Shown here: positions 36,101 through 48,420 of the stretch, one piece after another | How positions within the stretch are numbered: position 1 is the first letter of the stretch | Layout: each line of letters starts with the position of its first letter | Assembly (NCBI GenBank): GCA_964036045.1 | Contig: OZ038380.1 | Span: 8,021,913 to 8,085,912, forward strand | Direction of reading: 5' to 3' | From: Eutreptiella sp. 'Long Island Sound 2002' | Lineage: Eukaryota > Euglenozoa > Euglenophyceae > Eutreptiales > Eutreptiaceae | DNA: 64,000 nucleotides | Translations under genes and position numbers: made by a program | Notes under the pieces: generated by a model | Databases searched by the model: none | The model's input: only the letters and a program-made list of their open reading frames with translations | Told to the model about the DNA's origin: nothing

Positions 36101-39100
36101 AAAACACATGGTGAGACCCCTGTTTTGTGTGCAATAATGATTTACCACAGTCCAACCATCACGTCTGCACAAAGGCTGCATGGCCAAGACCGAGCCAGTT
36201 TTGGAGCATTGTGACCACAATGAGGGGCACAAACTGTGAGTGCAGCATTGCCGCAAAAAACACATGGTGAGACCCCAGTTTTGTGTGTAATAATGATTTA
36301 CCACAGTCCAATCATGACTTCTGCACAAGAACTGCATGGCCAAGACCGAGCCAGTTTTGGAGCACAGTGGCCACAATGTGGGGCACAAACTGTGAGTGCA
36401 GCATTGCCGCAAAGAACACATGGTGAGACCCCAGTTTTGTGTGCAATAATGATTTACCACAGTCCAATCATGACTTCTGCACAAAGGCTGCATGGCCAAG
36501 ACCGAGCCAGTTTTGGAGCATTGTGACCACAATGTGGGGCACAAACAGTGAGTGCAGCATTGCCGCAAAAAACACATGGTTAGACCCCAGTTTTGTGTGT
36601 AATAATGATTTACCACAGTCCAATCATGACTTCTGCACAAGAACTGCATGGCCAAGACCGAGCCAGTTTTGGAGCACAGTGGCCACAATGTGGGGCACAA
36701 ACAGTGAGTGCAGCATTGCCGCAAAGAACACATGGTGAGACCCCAGTTTTGTGTGCAATAATGATTTACCACAGTCCAATCATGACTTCTGCACAAAGGC
36801 TGCATGGCCAAGACCGAGCCAGTTTTGGAGCATTGTGACCACAATGTGGGGCACAAACAGTGAGTGCAGCATTGCCGCAAAAAACACATGGTTAGACCCC
36901 AGTTTTGTGTGTAATAATGATTTACCACAGTCCAACCATGCCTCCTCCACAAGAACTGCATGGCCAAGACCGAGCCAGCTTTGGGGCACAGTGGCCACAA
37001 TGTGGGTCACAAACTGTGAGTGCAGCATTGCCGCAAAAAACACATGGTGAGGCCCCAGTTTTGTGTGTAATAATGATTTACCACAGTCCAACCATGACTT
37101 CTGCACAAGAACTGCATGGCCAAGACCGAGCCAGTTTCGGAGCATTGTGACCACAATGAGGGGCACAAACAGTGAGTGCAGCATTGCCGCAAAGAACACA
37201 TGGTGAGACCCGAGTTTTGTGTGCAATAATGATTTACCACAGTCCAATCATGACTTCTGCACAAAGGCTGCATGGCCAAGACCGAGCCAGTTTTGGAGCA
37301 TTGTGACCACAATGTGGGGCACAAACAGTGAGTGCAGCATTGCCGCAAAAAACACATGGTTAGACCCCAGTTTTGTGTGTAATAATGATTTACCACAGTC
37401 CAACCATGACTTCTGCACAAAGGCTGCATGGCCAAGACCGAGCCAGATTTGGAGCATTGTGACCACAATGAGGGGCACAAACAGTGAGTGCAGCATTGCC
37501 GCAAAAAAAAAATGGTGAGACCCCAGTTTTGTGTGTAATAATGATTTACCACAGTCCAACCATGACTTCTCCACAAAACCTGCATGGTCAATATCGAGCC
37601 AGTTTTGGGGCACAGTGGCCACAATGTGGGGCACAAACTGTGAGTGCAGCATTGCCGCAAAAAACACATGGTGAGACCCCAGTTTTGTGTGTAATAATGA
37701 TTTACCACAGTCCAATCATGACTTCTGCACAAAGGCTGCATGGCCAAAAACGAGCCAGTTTTGGAGCACAGTGGCCACAATGTGGGGCACAAACTGTGAG
37801 TGCAGCATTGCCGCAAAAAACACATGGTGAGACCCCAGTTTTGTGTGCAATAATGATTTACCACAGTCCAACTATGACTTCTGCAAAAAGGCTGCATGGC
37901 CAAGACCGAGCCAGTTTTGGAGCATTGTGACCACAATGTGGGGCACAAACAGTGAGTGCAGCATTGCCGCAAAAAACACATGGTGAGGCCCCAGGTTTGT
38001 GTGTAATAATGATTTACCACAGTCCAACCATGACTTCTGCACAAAGGCTGCATGGCCAAGACCGAGCCAGTTTTGGGGCACAGTGGCCACAATGTGGGGC
38101 ACAAACTGTGAGTGAAGCGTTGCCGCAAAAAACACATGGTGGGACCCCAGTTTTGTGTGTAATAATGATTTACCACAGTCCAACCATGACTTCTGCACAA
38201 AGGCTGCATGGCCAAGACCGAGCCAGTTTTGGAGCATTGTGACCACAATGAGGGGCACAAACAGTGAGTGCAGCATTGCCGCAGAAAACACATGGTGAGG
38301 CCCCAGTTTTGTGTGTAATAATGATTTACCACAGTCCAACCATGACTTCTGCACAAGAACTGCATGGCCAAGACCGAGCCAGTTTTGGAGCACAGTGGCC
38401 ATAATGTGGGGCACAAACAGTGAGTGCAGCATTGCCGCAAAAAACACATGGTGTCACCCCTTTTTTGTGTGCAATAATGATTTACCACAGTCCAACCATG
38501 ACTTCTGCACAAAAACTGCATGGCCAAGACCGAGCCAGCTTTGGGGCACAGTGGCCACAATGTCGGGCACAAACAGTGAGTGCAGCATTGCCGCAAAAAA
38601 CACATGGTGAGACCCCAGTTTTGTGTGCAATAATGATTTACCACAGTCCAACCATGACTTCTGCACAAAGGCTGCATGGCCAAGACCGAGCAGGTATTGG
38701 GGCATTGTGGCCACAATGTGGGGCACAAACTGTGAGTGCAGCATTGCCGCAAAAAACACATGGTGAGACCCCAGTTTTGTGTGCAATAATGATTTACCAC
38801 AGTCCAACCATGACTTCTGCACAAAGGCTGCATGGCCAAGACCGAGCCAGTTTTGGAGCATTGTGACCACAATGAGGGGCACAAACTGTGCGTGCAGCAT
38901 TGCCGCAAAAAACACATGGTGAGGCCCCAGTTTTGTGTGTAATAATGATTTACCACAGTCCAACCATGACTTCTGCACAAAGGCTGCATGGCCAAAACCG
39001 AGCCAGCTTTGGAGCACAGTGGCCACAATGTGGGGCACAAACAGTGAGTGCAGCATTGCCGCAAAAAAGCCATGGTGAGGCCCCAGTTTTGTGTGTAATA

Positions 39101-41226
39101 ATGATTTACCACAGTCCAATCATGACTTCTCCAAAAAACCTGCATGGCCAAGACGGAGCCAGTTTTGGAGCACAGTGGCCACAATGTGGGGCACAAACTG
39201 TGAGTGAAGCATTGCCGCAAAAAACACATGGTGAGGCCCCAGTTTTGTGTGTAATAATGATTTACCACAGTCCAATCATGACTTCTGCACAAAGGCTGCA
39301 TGGCCAAGACCGAGCCAGTTTTGGAGCACAGTGGCCACAATGTGGGGCACAAACAGTGAGTGCAGCATTGCCGCAAAAAACACATGGTGAGACCCCAGTT
39401 TTGTGTGCAATAATGATTTACCACAGTCCAATCATGACTTCTGCACAAAGGCTGCATGGCCAAGACCGAGCAGGTTTAGGGGCACAGTGGCCACAATGTG
39501 GGACACAAACTGTGAGTGAAGCATTGCCGCAAAAGACACATGGTGAGACCCCAGTTTTGTGTGCAATAATGATTTACCACAGTCCAACCATGACTTCTGC
39601 ACAAAGGCTGCAAGGCCAGGACCGAGCCAGTTTTGGGGTACAGTGGCCACAATGAGGGGCACGAACTGTGAGTGCAGCGATGCCGCAAAAAATACATGGT
39701 GAGACCCAGTTTTGTGTGCAATAATGATTTACCACAGTCCAACAATGACTTCTGCACAAAGGCTGCATGGCCAAGACCGAGCCAGTTTTGGGGCACAGTG
39801 GCCACAATGAGGGGCACAGACAGTGAGTGCAGCATTGCCGCACAAAACACATGGTGAGGCCCCAGTTTTGTGTGTAACAATGATTTACCACAGTCCAACC
39901 ATCACCTCTGCACAAAGGCTGCATGGCCAAGACGGAGCCAGTTTTGGGGCACAGTGGCCACAATGAGGGGCACAAACAGTGAGTGCAGCATTGCCGCAAA
40001 AAACACATGGTCAGACCCCAGTTTTGTGTGCAATAATGATTTACCACAGTCCAATCATGACTTCTGCACAAAGGCTGCATGGCCAAGACCGAGCCAGTTT
40101 TGTGGCACAGTGGCCACAATGTGGGGCACAAACTGTGAGTGAAGCATTGCCGCAAAAAACACATGGTGAGGCCCCAGTTTTGTGTGCAATAATGATTTAC
40201 CACAGTCCAACCATCACGTCTGCACAAAGGCTGCATGGCCAAGACCGAGCCAGCTTTGGGGCACAGTGGCCACAATGTGGGGCACAAACTGTGAGTGCAG
40301 CATTGCCGCAAAAAACATATGGTGAGACCCCAGTTTTGTGTGCAATAATGATTTACCACAGTCCAATCATGACTTCTGCACAAAGGCGGCATGGCCAAGA
40401 CCGAGCCAGCTTTGGAGCATTGTGACCACAATGAGGGGCACAAACAGTGAGTGCAGCATTGCCGCACAAAACACATGGTGTGACCCCAGTTTTGTGTGTA
40501 ATAATGATTTACCACAGTCCAATCATGACTTCTGCACAAAAACTGCATGGCCAAGACCGAGCCAGTTTTGGGGCACAGTGGCCACACTGTGGGGCACAAA
40601 CTGTGAGTGCAGCATTGCCGCAAAAGACACACTGTGAGACCCGAGTTTTGTGTGCGATAATGATTCACCACAGTCCAACCATGACTTCTGCACAAAGGCT
40701 GCATGGCCAAGACCGAGCCAGCTTTGGGGCATTGTGACCACAATGAGGGGCACAAACAGTGAGTGCAGCATTGCCGCAAAAAACACATGGTGAGGCCCCA
40801 GTTTTGTGTGCAATAATGATTTACCACAGTCCAACCATGACTTCTGCACAAAGGCTGCATGGCCAAGACCGAGCCAGTTGTGGGGCACAGTGGCCACACT
40901 GTGGGTCACAAACTGTGAGTGCAGCATTGCCGCAAAAAACACATGGTGAGACCCCAGTTTTGTGTGTAATAATGATTTACCACAGTCCAATCATGACTTC
41001 TGCAAAAAGGCTGCATGGCCAAGACCGAGCCAGCTTTGGGGCACAGTGGCCACACTGTGGGGCACAAACAGTGAGTGCAGCATTGCCGCAAAAAACACAC
41101 TGTGAGACCCGAACTTTGTGTGTAATAATGATTTACCACAGTCCAATCATGACTTCTGCACAAAAGCTGCATGGCCAAGACCGAGCCAATTTTGGGGCAC
41201 AGTGACCACAATGTGGGGCGCAAGCA
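33131..41226. repeat. Divergent, weakly ordered satellite stretch
   Basis: Still 156-bp monomers, but with more private substitutions and few long copies. Marker variants are GTGAGTGAAGC (34369, 35770, 36084, 38110, 39205, 39515, 40138), CTCCACAAAACCTGC or CTCCAAAAAACCTGC (35074-39140), CACAAGAACTGC (36010-38360), CCCGAGTTTTG, ACAATGAGGGGCAC and the hybrid junction GAGCACAGTGGCC. Degenerate A-runs occur at 33914 (GTAAAGAAAAAATGG) and 37500 (a ten-A run). One-base deletions lie at about 34071, 34696 and 39707. Confidence 0.8.
36236..36859. repeat. 312-bp dimer tandem copy
   Basis: 36236-36547 and 36548-36859 are two adjacent dimers with CACAAGAACTGC, GAGCACAGTGGCC and GCAAAGAACACATGG in the first monomer and GAGCATTGTGACC in the second. 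They are nearly the only short-period order in this divergent part of the array. Confidence 0.8.
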
Positions 41227-44200
41227 GTGAGTGCAGCATTGCCGCAAAAAACACATGGTGAGACCCCAGTTTTGTGCGTAATAATGATTTACCACAGTCC
41301 AACCATGACTTCTGCACAAAGGCTGCATGGCCAAGACCGAGCCAGCTTTGGGGCACAGTGGCCACAATGTGGGGCACAAACAGTGAGTGCAGCATTGCCG
41401 CAAAAAACACATGGTGAGACCCCAGTTTTGTGTGTAATAATGATTTACCACAGTCCATCCATGACTTCTGCACAAAGGCTGCATGGCCAAGACCGAGCCA
41501 GCTTTGGGGCACAGTGGCCACAATGTGGGGCACAAACAGTGAGTGCAGCATTGCCGCAAAAAACACATGGTGACGCCCCAGTTTTGTGTGCAATAATGAT
41601 TTACCACAGTCCAATCATGACTTCTGCACAAAAGCTGCATGGCCAAGACCGAGCCAGTTTTGGAGCATTGTGACCACAATGAGGGGCACAAACAGTGAGT
41701 GCAGCATTGCCGCAAAAAACGCATGGTTAGAACCCAGTTTTGTGTGTAATAATGATTTACCACAGTCCAATCATGACTTCTGCACAAAGGCTGAATGGCC
41801 AAGACCGAGCCAGTTTTGGGGCACAGTCGCCACAATGTGGGGCACAAACAGTGAGTGCAGCATTGCCGCAAAAAACACATGGTGAGACCCCAGTTTTGTG
41901 TGCAATAATGATTTACCACAGTCCAACCATGACTTCTGCACAAAGGCTGCATGGCCAAGACCGAGCCAGTTTTGGGGCACAGTGGCCACAATGTGGGGCA
42001 CAAACAGTGAGTGCAGCATTGCCGCAAAAAACACATGGTGAGACCCGAGTTTTGTGTGTAATAATGATTTACCACAGTCCAATCATGACTTCTGCACAAA
42101 GGCTGCATGGCCAAGACCGAGCCAGTTTTGGAGCATTGTCACCACAATGAGGGGCACAAACTGTGTGTGCAGCATTGCCGCAAATAACACATGGTGAGAC
42201 CCCAGTTTTGTGTGTAATAATGATTTACCACAGTCCAACCATGACTTCTGCACAAATGCTGCATGGCCAAGACCGAGCCAGTTTTGGAGCATTGTGACCA
42301 CAATGTGGGGCACAAACAGTGAGTGCAGCATTGCCACAAAAAAACACATGGTGAGACCCCAGTTTTGTGTGTAATAATGATTTACCACAGTCCAATCATG
42401 ACTTCTGCACAAAGGCTGCATGGCCAAGACCGAGCCAGTTTTGGGGCATAGTGGCCACAATGTGGGGCACAAACTGTGAGTGCAGCATTGCCGCAAAAAA
42501 CACATGGTGAGACCCCAGTTTTGTGTGTAATAATGATTTGCCACAGTCCAACCATGATCTGGGCAGAAAGGCTGCATGGCCAAGACCGAGCCAGTTTTGG
42601 GGCACAGTGGCCACAATGTGGGGCACAAGCAGTGAGTGCAGCATTGCCGCAAAAAACACATGGTGAGACCCCAGTTTTGTGTGTAATAATGATTTACCAC
42701 AGTCCAACCATGACTTCTGCACAAATGCTGCATGGCCAAGACCGAGCCAGCTTTGGGGCACAGTGGCCACAATGTGGGGCACAAACAGTGAGTGCAGCAT
42801 TGCCGCAAAAAACACATGGTGAGACCCCAGTTTTGTGTGTAATAATGATTTACCACAGTCCAACCATGACTTCTGCACAAATACTGCATGGCCAAGACCG
42901 GGCCAGCTTTGGGGCACAGTGGCCACAATGTGGGGCACAAACAGTGAGTGCAGCATTGCCGCAAAAAACACATGGTGACGCCCCAGTTTTGTGTGCAATA
43001 ATGATTTACCACAGCCCAATCATGACTTCTGCACAAAAGCTGCATGGCCAAGACCGAGCCAGTTTTGGAGCATTGTGACCACAATGAGGGGCACAAACTG
43101 TGAGTGCAGCATTGCCGCAAAAAACACATGGTTAGAGCCCAGTTTTGTGTGTAATAATGATTTACCACAGTCCAATCATGACTTCTGCACAAAGGTTGAA
43201 TGGCCAAGACCGAGCCAGTTTTGGGGCACAGTCGCCACAATGTGGGGCACAAACAGTGAGTGCAGCATTGCCGCAAAAAACACATGGTGAGACCCCAGTT
43301 TTGTGTGCAATAATGATTTACCACAGTCCAACCATGACTTCTGCACAAAGGCTGCATGGCCAAGACCGAGCCAGTTTTGGGGCACAGTGGCCACAATGTG
43401 GGGCACAAACTGTGAGTGCAGCATTGCCGCAAAAAACACATGGTGAGACCCGAGTTTTGTGTGTAATAATGATTTACCACAGTCCAATCATGACTTCTGC
43501 ACAAAGGCTGCATGGCCAAGACCGAGCCAGTTTTGGAGCATTGTCACCACAATGAGGGGCACAAACTGTGTGTGCAGCATTGCCGCAAATAACACATGGT
43601 GAGACCCCAGTTTTGTGTGTAATAATGATTTACCACAGTCCAACCATGACTTCTGCACAAATGCTGCATGGCCAAGACCGAGCCAGTTTTGGAGCATTGT
43701 GACCACAATGTGGGGCACAAACAGTGAGTGCAGCATTGCCGCAACAAAACACATGGTGAGACCCCAGTTTTGTGTGTAATAATGATTTACCACAGTCCAA
43801 TCATGACTTCTGCACAAAGGCTGCATGGCCAAGACCGAGCCAGTTTTGGGTCACAGTGGCCACAATGTGGGGCACAAACAGTGAGTGCAGCATTGCCGCA
43901 AAAAACACATGGTGAGACCCCAGTTTTGTGTGTAATAATGATTTACCACAGTCCAACCATGACTTCTGCACAAATGCTGCATGGCCAAGACCGAGCCAGT
44001 TTTGGAGCATAGTGGCCACAATGTGGGGCACAAACTGTGAGTGCAGCATTGCCGCAAAAAACACATGGTGAGACCCCAGTTTTGTGTGTAATAATGATTT
44101 ACCACAGTCCAACCATGATCTGGGCAGAAAGGCTGCATGGCCAAGACCGAGCCAGTTTTGGGGCACAGTGGCCACAATGTGGGGCACAAGCAGTGAGTGC

Positions 44201-45630
44201 AGCATTGCCGCAAAAAACACATGGTGAGACCCCAGTTTTGTGTGTAATAATGATTTACCACAGTCCAACCATGACTTCTGCACAAATGCTGCATGGCCAA
44301 GACCGAGCCAGCTTTGGGGCACAGTGGCCACAATGTGGGGCACAAACAGTGAGTGCAGCATTGCCGCAAAAAACACATGGTGAGACCCCAGTTTTGTGTG
44401 TAATAATGATTTACCACAGTCCAACCATGACTTCTGCACAAAAGCTGCATGGCCAAGACCGAGCCAGTTTTGGAGCATTGTGACCACAATGAGGGGCACA
44501 AACTGTGAGTGCAGCATTGCCGCAAAAAACACATGGTTAGAGCCCAGTTTTGTGTGTAATAATGATTTACCACAGTCCAATCATGACTTCTGCACAAAGG
44601 CTGAATGGCCAAGACCGAGCCAGTTTTGGGGCACAGTGACCACAATGTGGGGCACAAACAGTGAGTGCAGCATTGCCGCAAAAAACACATGGTGTGACCC
44701 CAGTTTTGTGTGCAATAATGATTTACCACAGTCCAATCATCACTTCTGCTCAAAGGTTGCATGGCCAAGACCGAACCAATTTTGGGGCACAGTGGCCACA
44801 ATGTGGGGCACAAACAGTGAGTGCAGCAATGCCGCAAAAAACATACGGTGAGACCCCAGTATTGTTTGTAATAATGATTTACCACAGTCCAACCATGACT
44901 TCTGCACAAAGGCTGAATGGCCAAGACCGAGCCAGTTTTGGGGCACAGTGGCCACAATGTGGGGCACAAACAGTGAGTGCAGCATTGCCGCAAAAAACAC
45001 ATGGTGAGACCCGAGTTTTGTGTGTAATAATGATTTACCACAGTCCAATCATGACTTCTGCACAAATGCTGCATGGCCAAGACCGAGCCAGTTTTGGAGC
45101 ATTGTGACCACAATGAGGGGCACAAACTGTGAGTGCAGCATTGCCGCAAAAAACACATGGTGTGACCACAATTTTGTGCGTAATAATGATTTACCACAGT
45201 CCAACCATGACTTCTGCACAAATGCTGCATGGCCAAGACCGAGCCAGTTTTGGAGCATTGTGACCACAATGTGGGGCACAAACAGTGAGTGCAGCATTGC
45301 CGCAAAAAAACACATGGTGAGACCCCAGTTTTGTGTGTAATAATGATTTACCACAGTCCGATCATGACTTCTGCACAAAGGCTGCATGGCCAAGACCGAG
45401 CCAGTTTTGGGGCACAGTGGCCACAATGTGGGGCACAAACAGTGAGTGAAGCATTGCCGCAAAAAACACATGGTGATACCCCTGTTTTGTGTGCAATAAT
45501 GATTTACCACAGTCCAACCATGATCTGGGCAGAAAGGCTGCATGGCCAAGACCGAGCCAGTTTGGGAGCACAGTGGCCACAATGTGGGGCACAAGCAGTG
45601 AGTGCAGCATTGCCGCAAAAAACACATGGT
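41227..45630. repeat. Three copies of a 1.4-1.56-kb higher-order unit
   Basis: The rare step CATGATCTGGGCAGAAAGG (replacing CATGACTTCTGCACAAAGG) occurs at about 42555, 44116 and 45522, spacings 1561 and 1406. 41586-42150 matches 42991-43555 at offset 1405, and 44396 onward matches 42991 at the same offset. Shared markers are GGTTAGARCCCAG, GGCTGAATGGCC, CAGTCGCCACAATG, GTCACCACAATGAGG and CTGTGTGTGCAGC. One-base insertions at about 42336, 43743 and 45303 add 1 bp per unit. Confidence 0.8.
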
Positions 45631-48420
45631 GAGACCCTAGTTTTGTGTGTAATAATGATTTACCACAGTCCAACCATGACTTCTGCACAAAGGCTGCATG
45701 GCCAAGACCGAGCCAGTTTTGGAGCATTGTGACCACAATGTGGGGCACAAACAGTGAGTGCAGCCTTGCCGCAAAACACATATGGTGAGGCCCCAGTTTT
45801 GTGTGTAATAATGATTTACCACAGTCCAATCATGACTTATGCACAAAGGCTGCATGGCCAAGACCGAGCCAGTTTTGGGGCACAGTGGCCAAAATGTGGG
45901 GCACAAACAGTGAGTGCAGCATTGCCGCAAAAGACACATGGTGAGACCCCAGTTTTGTGTGTAATAATGATTTACCACAGTCCAACCATGACTTCTGCAC
46001 AAAGGCTGCATGGCCAAGACCGAGCCAGTTTTGGGGCACAGTGGCCACAATTTGGGGCACAAACTGTGAGTGCAGCATTGCCGCAAAAAACACATGGTGA
46101 GGCCCCAGTTTTGTGTGCAATAATGATTTACCACAGTCCAATCATGACTCCTGCACAAAGGCTGCATGGCCAAGACCGAGCCAGGTTTGGAGCATTGTGA
46201 CCACAATGTGGGGCACAAACAGTGACTGCAGCATTGCCGCAAAAAACACATGGTGAGGCCCGAGTTTTGTGTGCAATAATGATTTACCACAGTCCAATCA
46301 TGACTTATGCACAAAGGCTGCATGGCCAAGACCGACCCAGTTTTGGAGCATTGTGACCACAATGTGGGGCACAAATAGTGAGTGCAGCATTGCCGCAAAA
46401 AACATATGGTAAGGCCCCAGTTTTGTGTGCAATAATGATTTACCACAGTCCAATCATGATTTATGCACAAAGGCTGCATGGCCAAGACCGAGCCAGTTTT
46501 GGGTCACAGTGGACACAATGTGGGGCACAAACAGTGAGTGCAGCATTGCCGCAAAAAAGCCATGGTGAGACCCCAGTTTTGTGCGTAATAATGATTTACC
46601 ACAGTCCAACCATGACTTCTGCACAAATGCTGCATGGCCAAGACCGAGCCAGCTTTGGGGCACAGTGGCCACAATGTGGGGCACAAACTGTGAGTGCAGC
46701 ATTGCCGGAAAAAACACATGGTGAGACCCCAGTTTTGTGTGTAATAATGATTTACCACAGTCCAACCATGACTTTTGCACAAAGGCTGCATGGCCAAGAC
46801 CGAGCCAGCTTTCGGGTACAGTGGCCACAATGTGGGGTACAAACAGTGAGTGCAGCATTGCCGCAAAAAACACATGGTGAGACCCCTGTTTTGTGTGTAA
46901 TAATGATTTACCACAGTCCAATCATGACTTCTGCACAAAGGCTGCATGGCCAAGACCGAGCCAGTTTTGGAGCATTGTGACCACAATGAGGGGCACAAAC
47001 TGTGAGTGCAGCATTGCCGCAAAAAACACATGGTTAGACCCCAGTTTTGTGTGTAATAATGATTTACCACAGTCCAACCATGACTTCTGCACAAAGGCTG
47101 CATGGCCAAGACCGAGCCACTTTTGGAGCATTGTGACCACAATATGGGGCACAAACTGTGAGTGCAGCATTGCCGCAAAAAACACATGGTGTGACCCCAG
47201 TTTTGTGTGTAATAATGATTTACCACAGTCCAACCATGACTTCTGCACAAAGGCTGCATGGCCAAGACCGAGCCAGTTTTGGAGCATTGTGGCCACAATG
47301 TGGGGCACAAACAGTGATTGCAGCATTGCCGCAAAAAACACATGGTGAGACCCCAGTTTTGTGCGCAATAATGATTTACCACAGTCCAACCATGACTTCT
47401 GCACAAAGGCTGCATGGCCAAGACCGAGCCAGTTTTGGGGCACAGTGGCCACAATGTGGGGCACAAACAGTGAGTGCAGCATTGCCGCAAAAAACACATG
47501 GTGAGACCCCAGTTTTGTGTGTAATAATGATTTACCACAGTCCAACTATGACTTCTGCACAAAGGCTGCATGGCCAAGACCGAGCCAGTTTTGGAGCATT
47601 GTGACCACAATGTGGGGCACAAACTGTGAGTGCAGCATTGCCGCAAAAAACATATGGTGAGGCCCCAGTTTTGTGTGTAATAATGATTTACCACAGTCCA
47701 ATCATGACTTCTGCACAAAGGCTGCATGGCCAAGACCGAGCCAGTTTTGGAGCATTGTGGCCACAATGTGGGGCACAAACTGTGAGTGCAGCATTGCCGC
47801 AAAAAACATATGGTGAGACCCCTGTTTTGTGTGCAATAATGATTTACCACAGTCCAATCATGACTTCTGCACAAAGGCTGCATGGCGAAGACCGAGCCAG
47901 TTTTGGGGCACAGTGGCCACAATGTGGGGCACAAACAGTGAGTGCAGCATTGCCGCAAAAAACACATGGTGAGACCCGAGTTTTGTGTGTAATAATGATT
48001 TACCACAGTCCAACTATGACTTATGCACAAAGGCTGCATGGCCAAGACCGAGCCAGTTTTGGGGCACAGTGACCACAATGTGGGGCACAAACAGTGAGTG
48101 CAGCATTGCCGCAAAAAACACATGCTGAGACCCCTGTTTTGTGTGTAATAATGATTTACCACAGTCCAACCATGACTTCTGCACAAAGGCTGCATGGCCA
48201 AGACCGAGCCAGTCTTGGGGCACAGTGGCCACAATGTGGGGCACAAACAGTGAGTGCAGCATTGCCGCAAAAAACACATGGTGAGACCCGAGTTTTGTGT
48301 GTAATAATGATTTACCACAGTCCAACTATGACTTATGCACAAAGGCTGCATGGCCAAGACCGAGCCAGTTTTGGGGCACAGTGACCACAATGTGGGGCAC
48401 AAACAGTGAGTGCAGCATTG
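45631..48420. repeat. Mixed-type satellite stretch
   Basis: Ordinary monomers without a strong long period. Local variants are CATATGG in place of CACATGG (near 45780, 46403, 47650, 47810), GACTTATGCACAAAGG (45837, 46307, 46458, 48020, 48330), GCCGGAAAAAACAC (46704) and GGTGTGACC (47187). Nothing else was seen here. Confidence 0.7.

Noticed and set aside
37480-37520. Ten-A run at 37503 as the poly(A) tail of an inserted retroelement
   Set aside because: The length of that monomer is unchanged and both flanks are normal satellite; it is a pair of C-to-A substitutions in the CAAAAAACACATGG segment.
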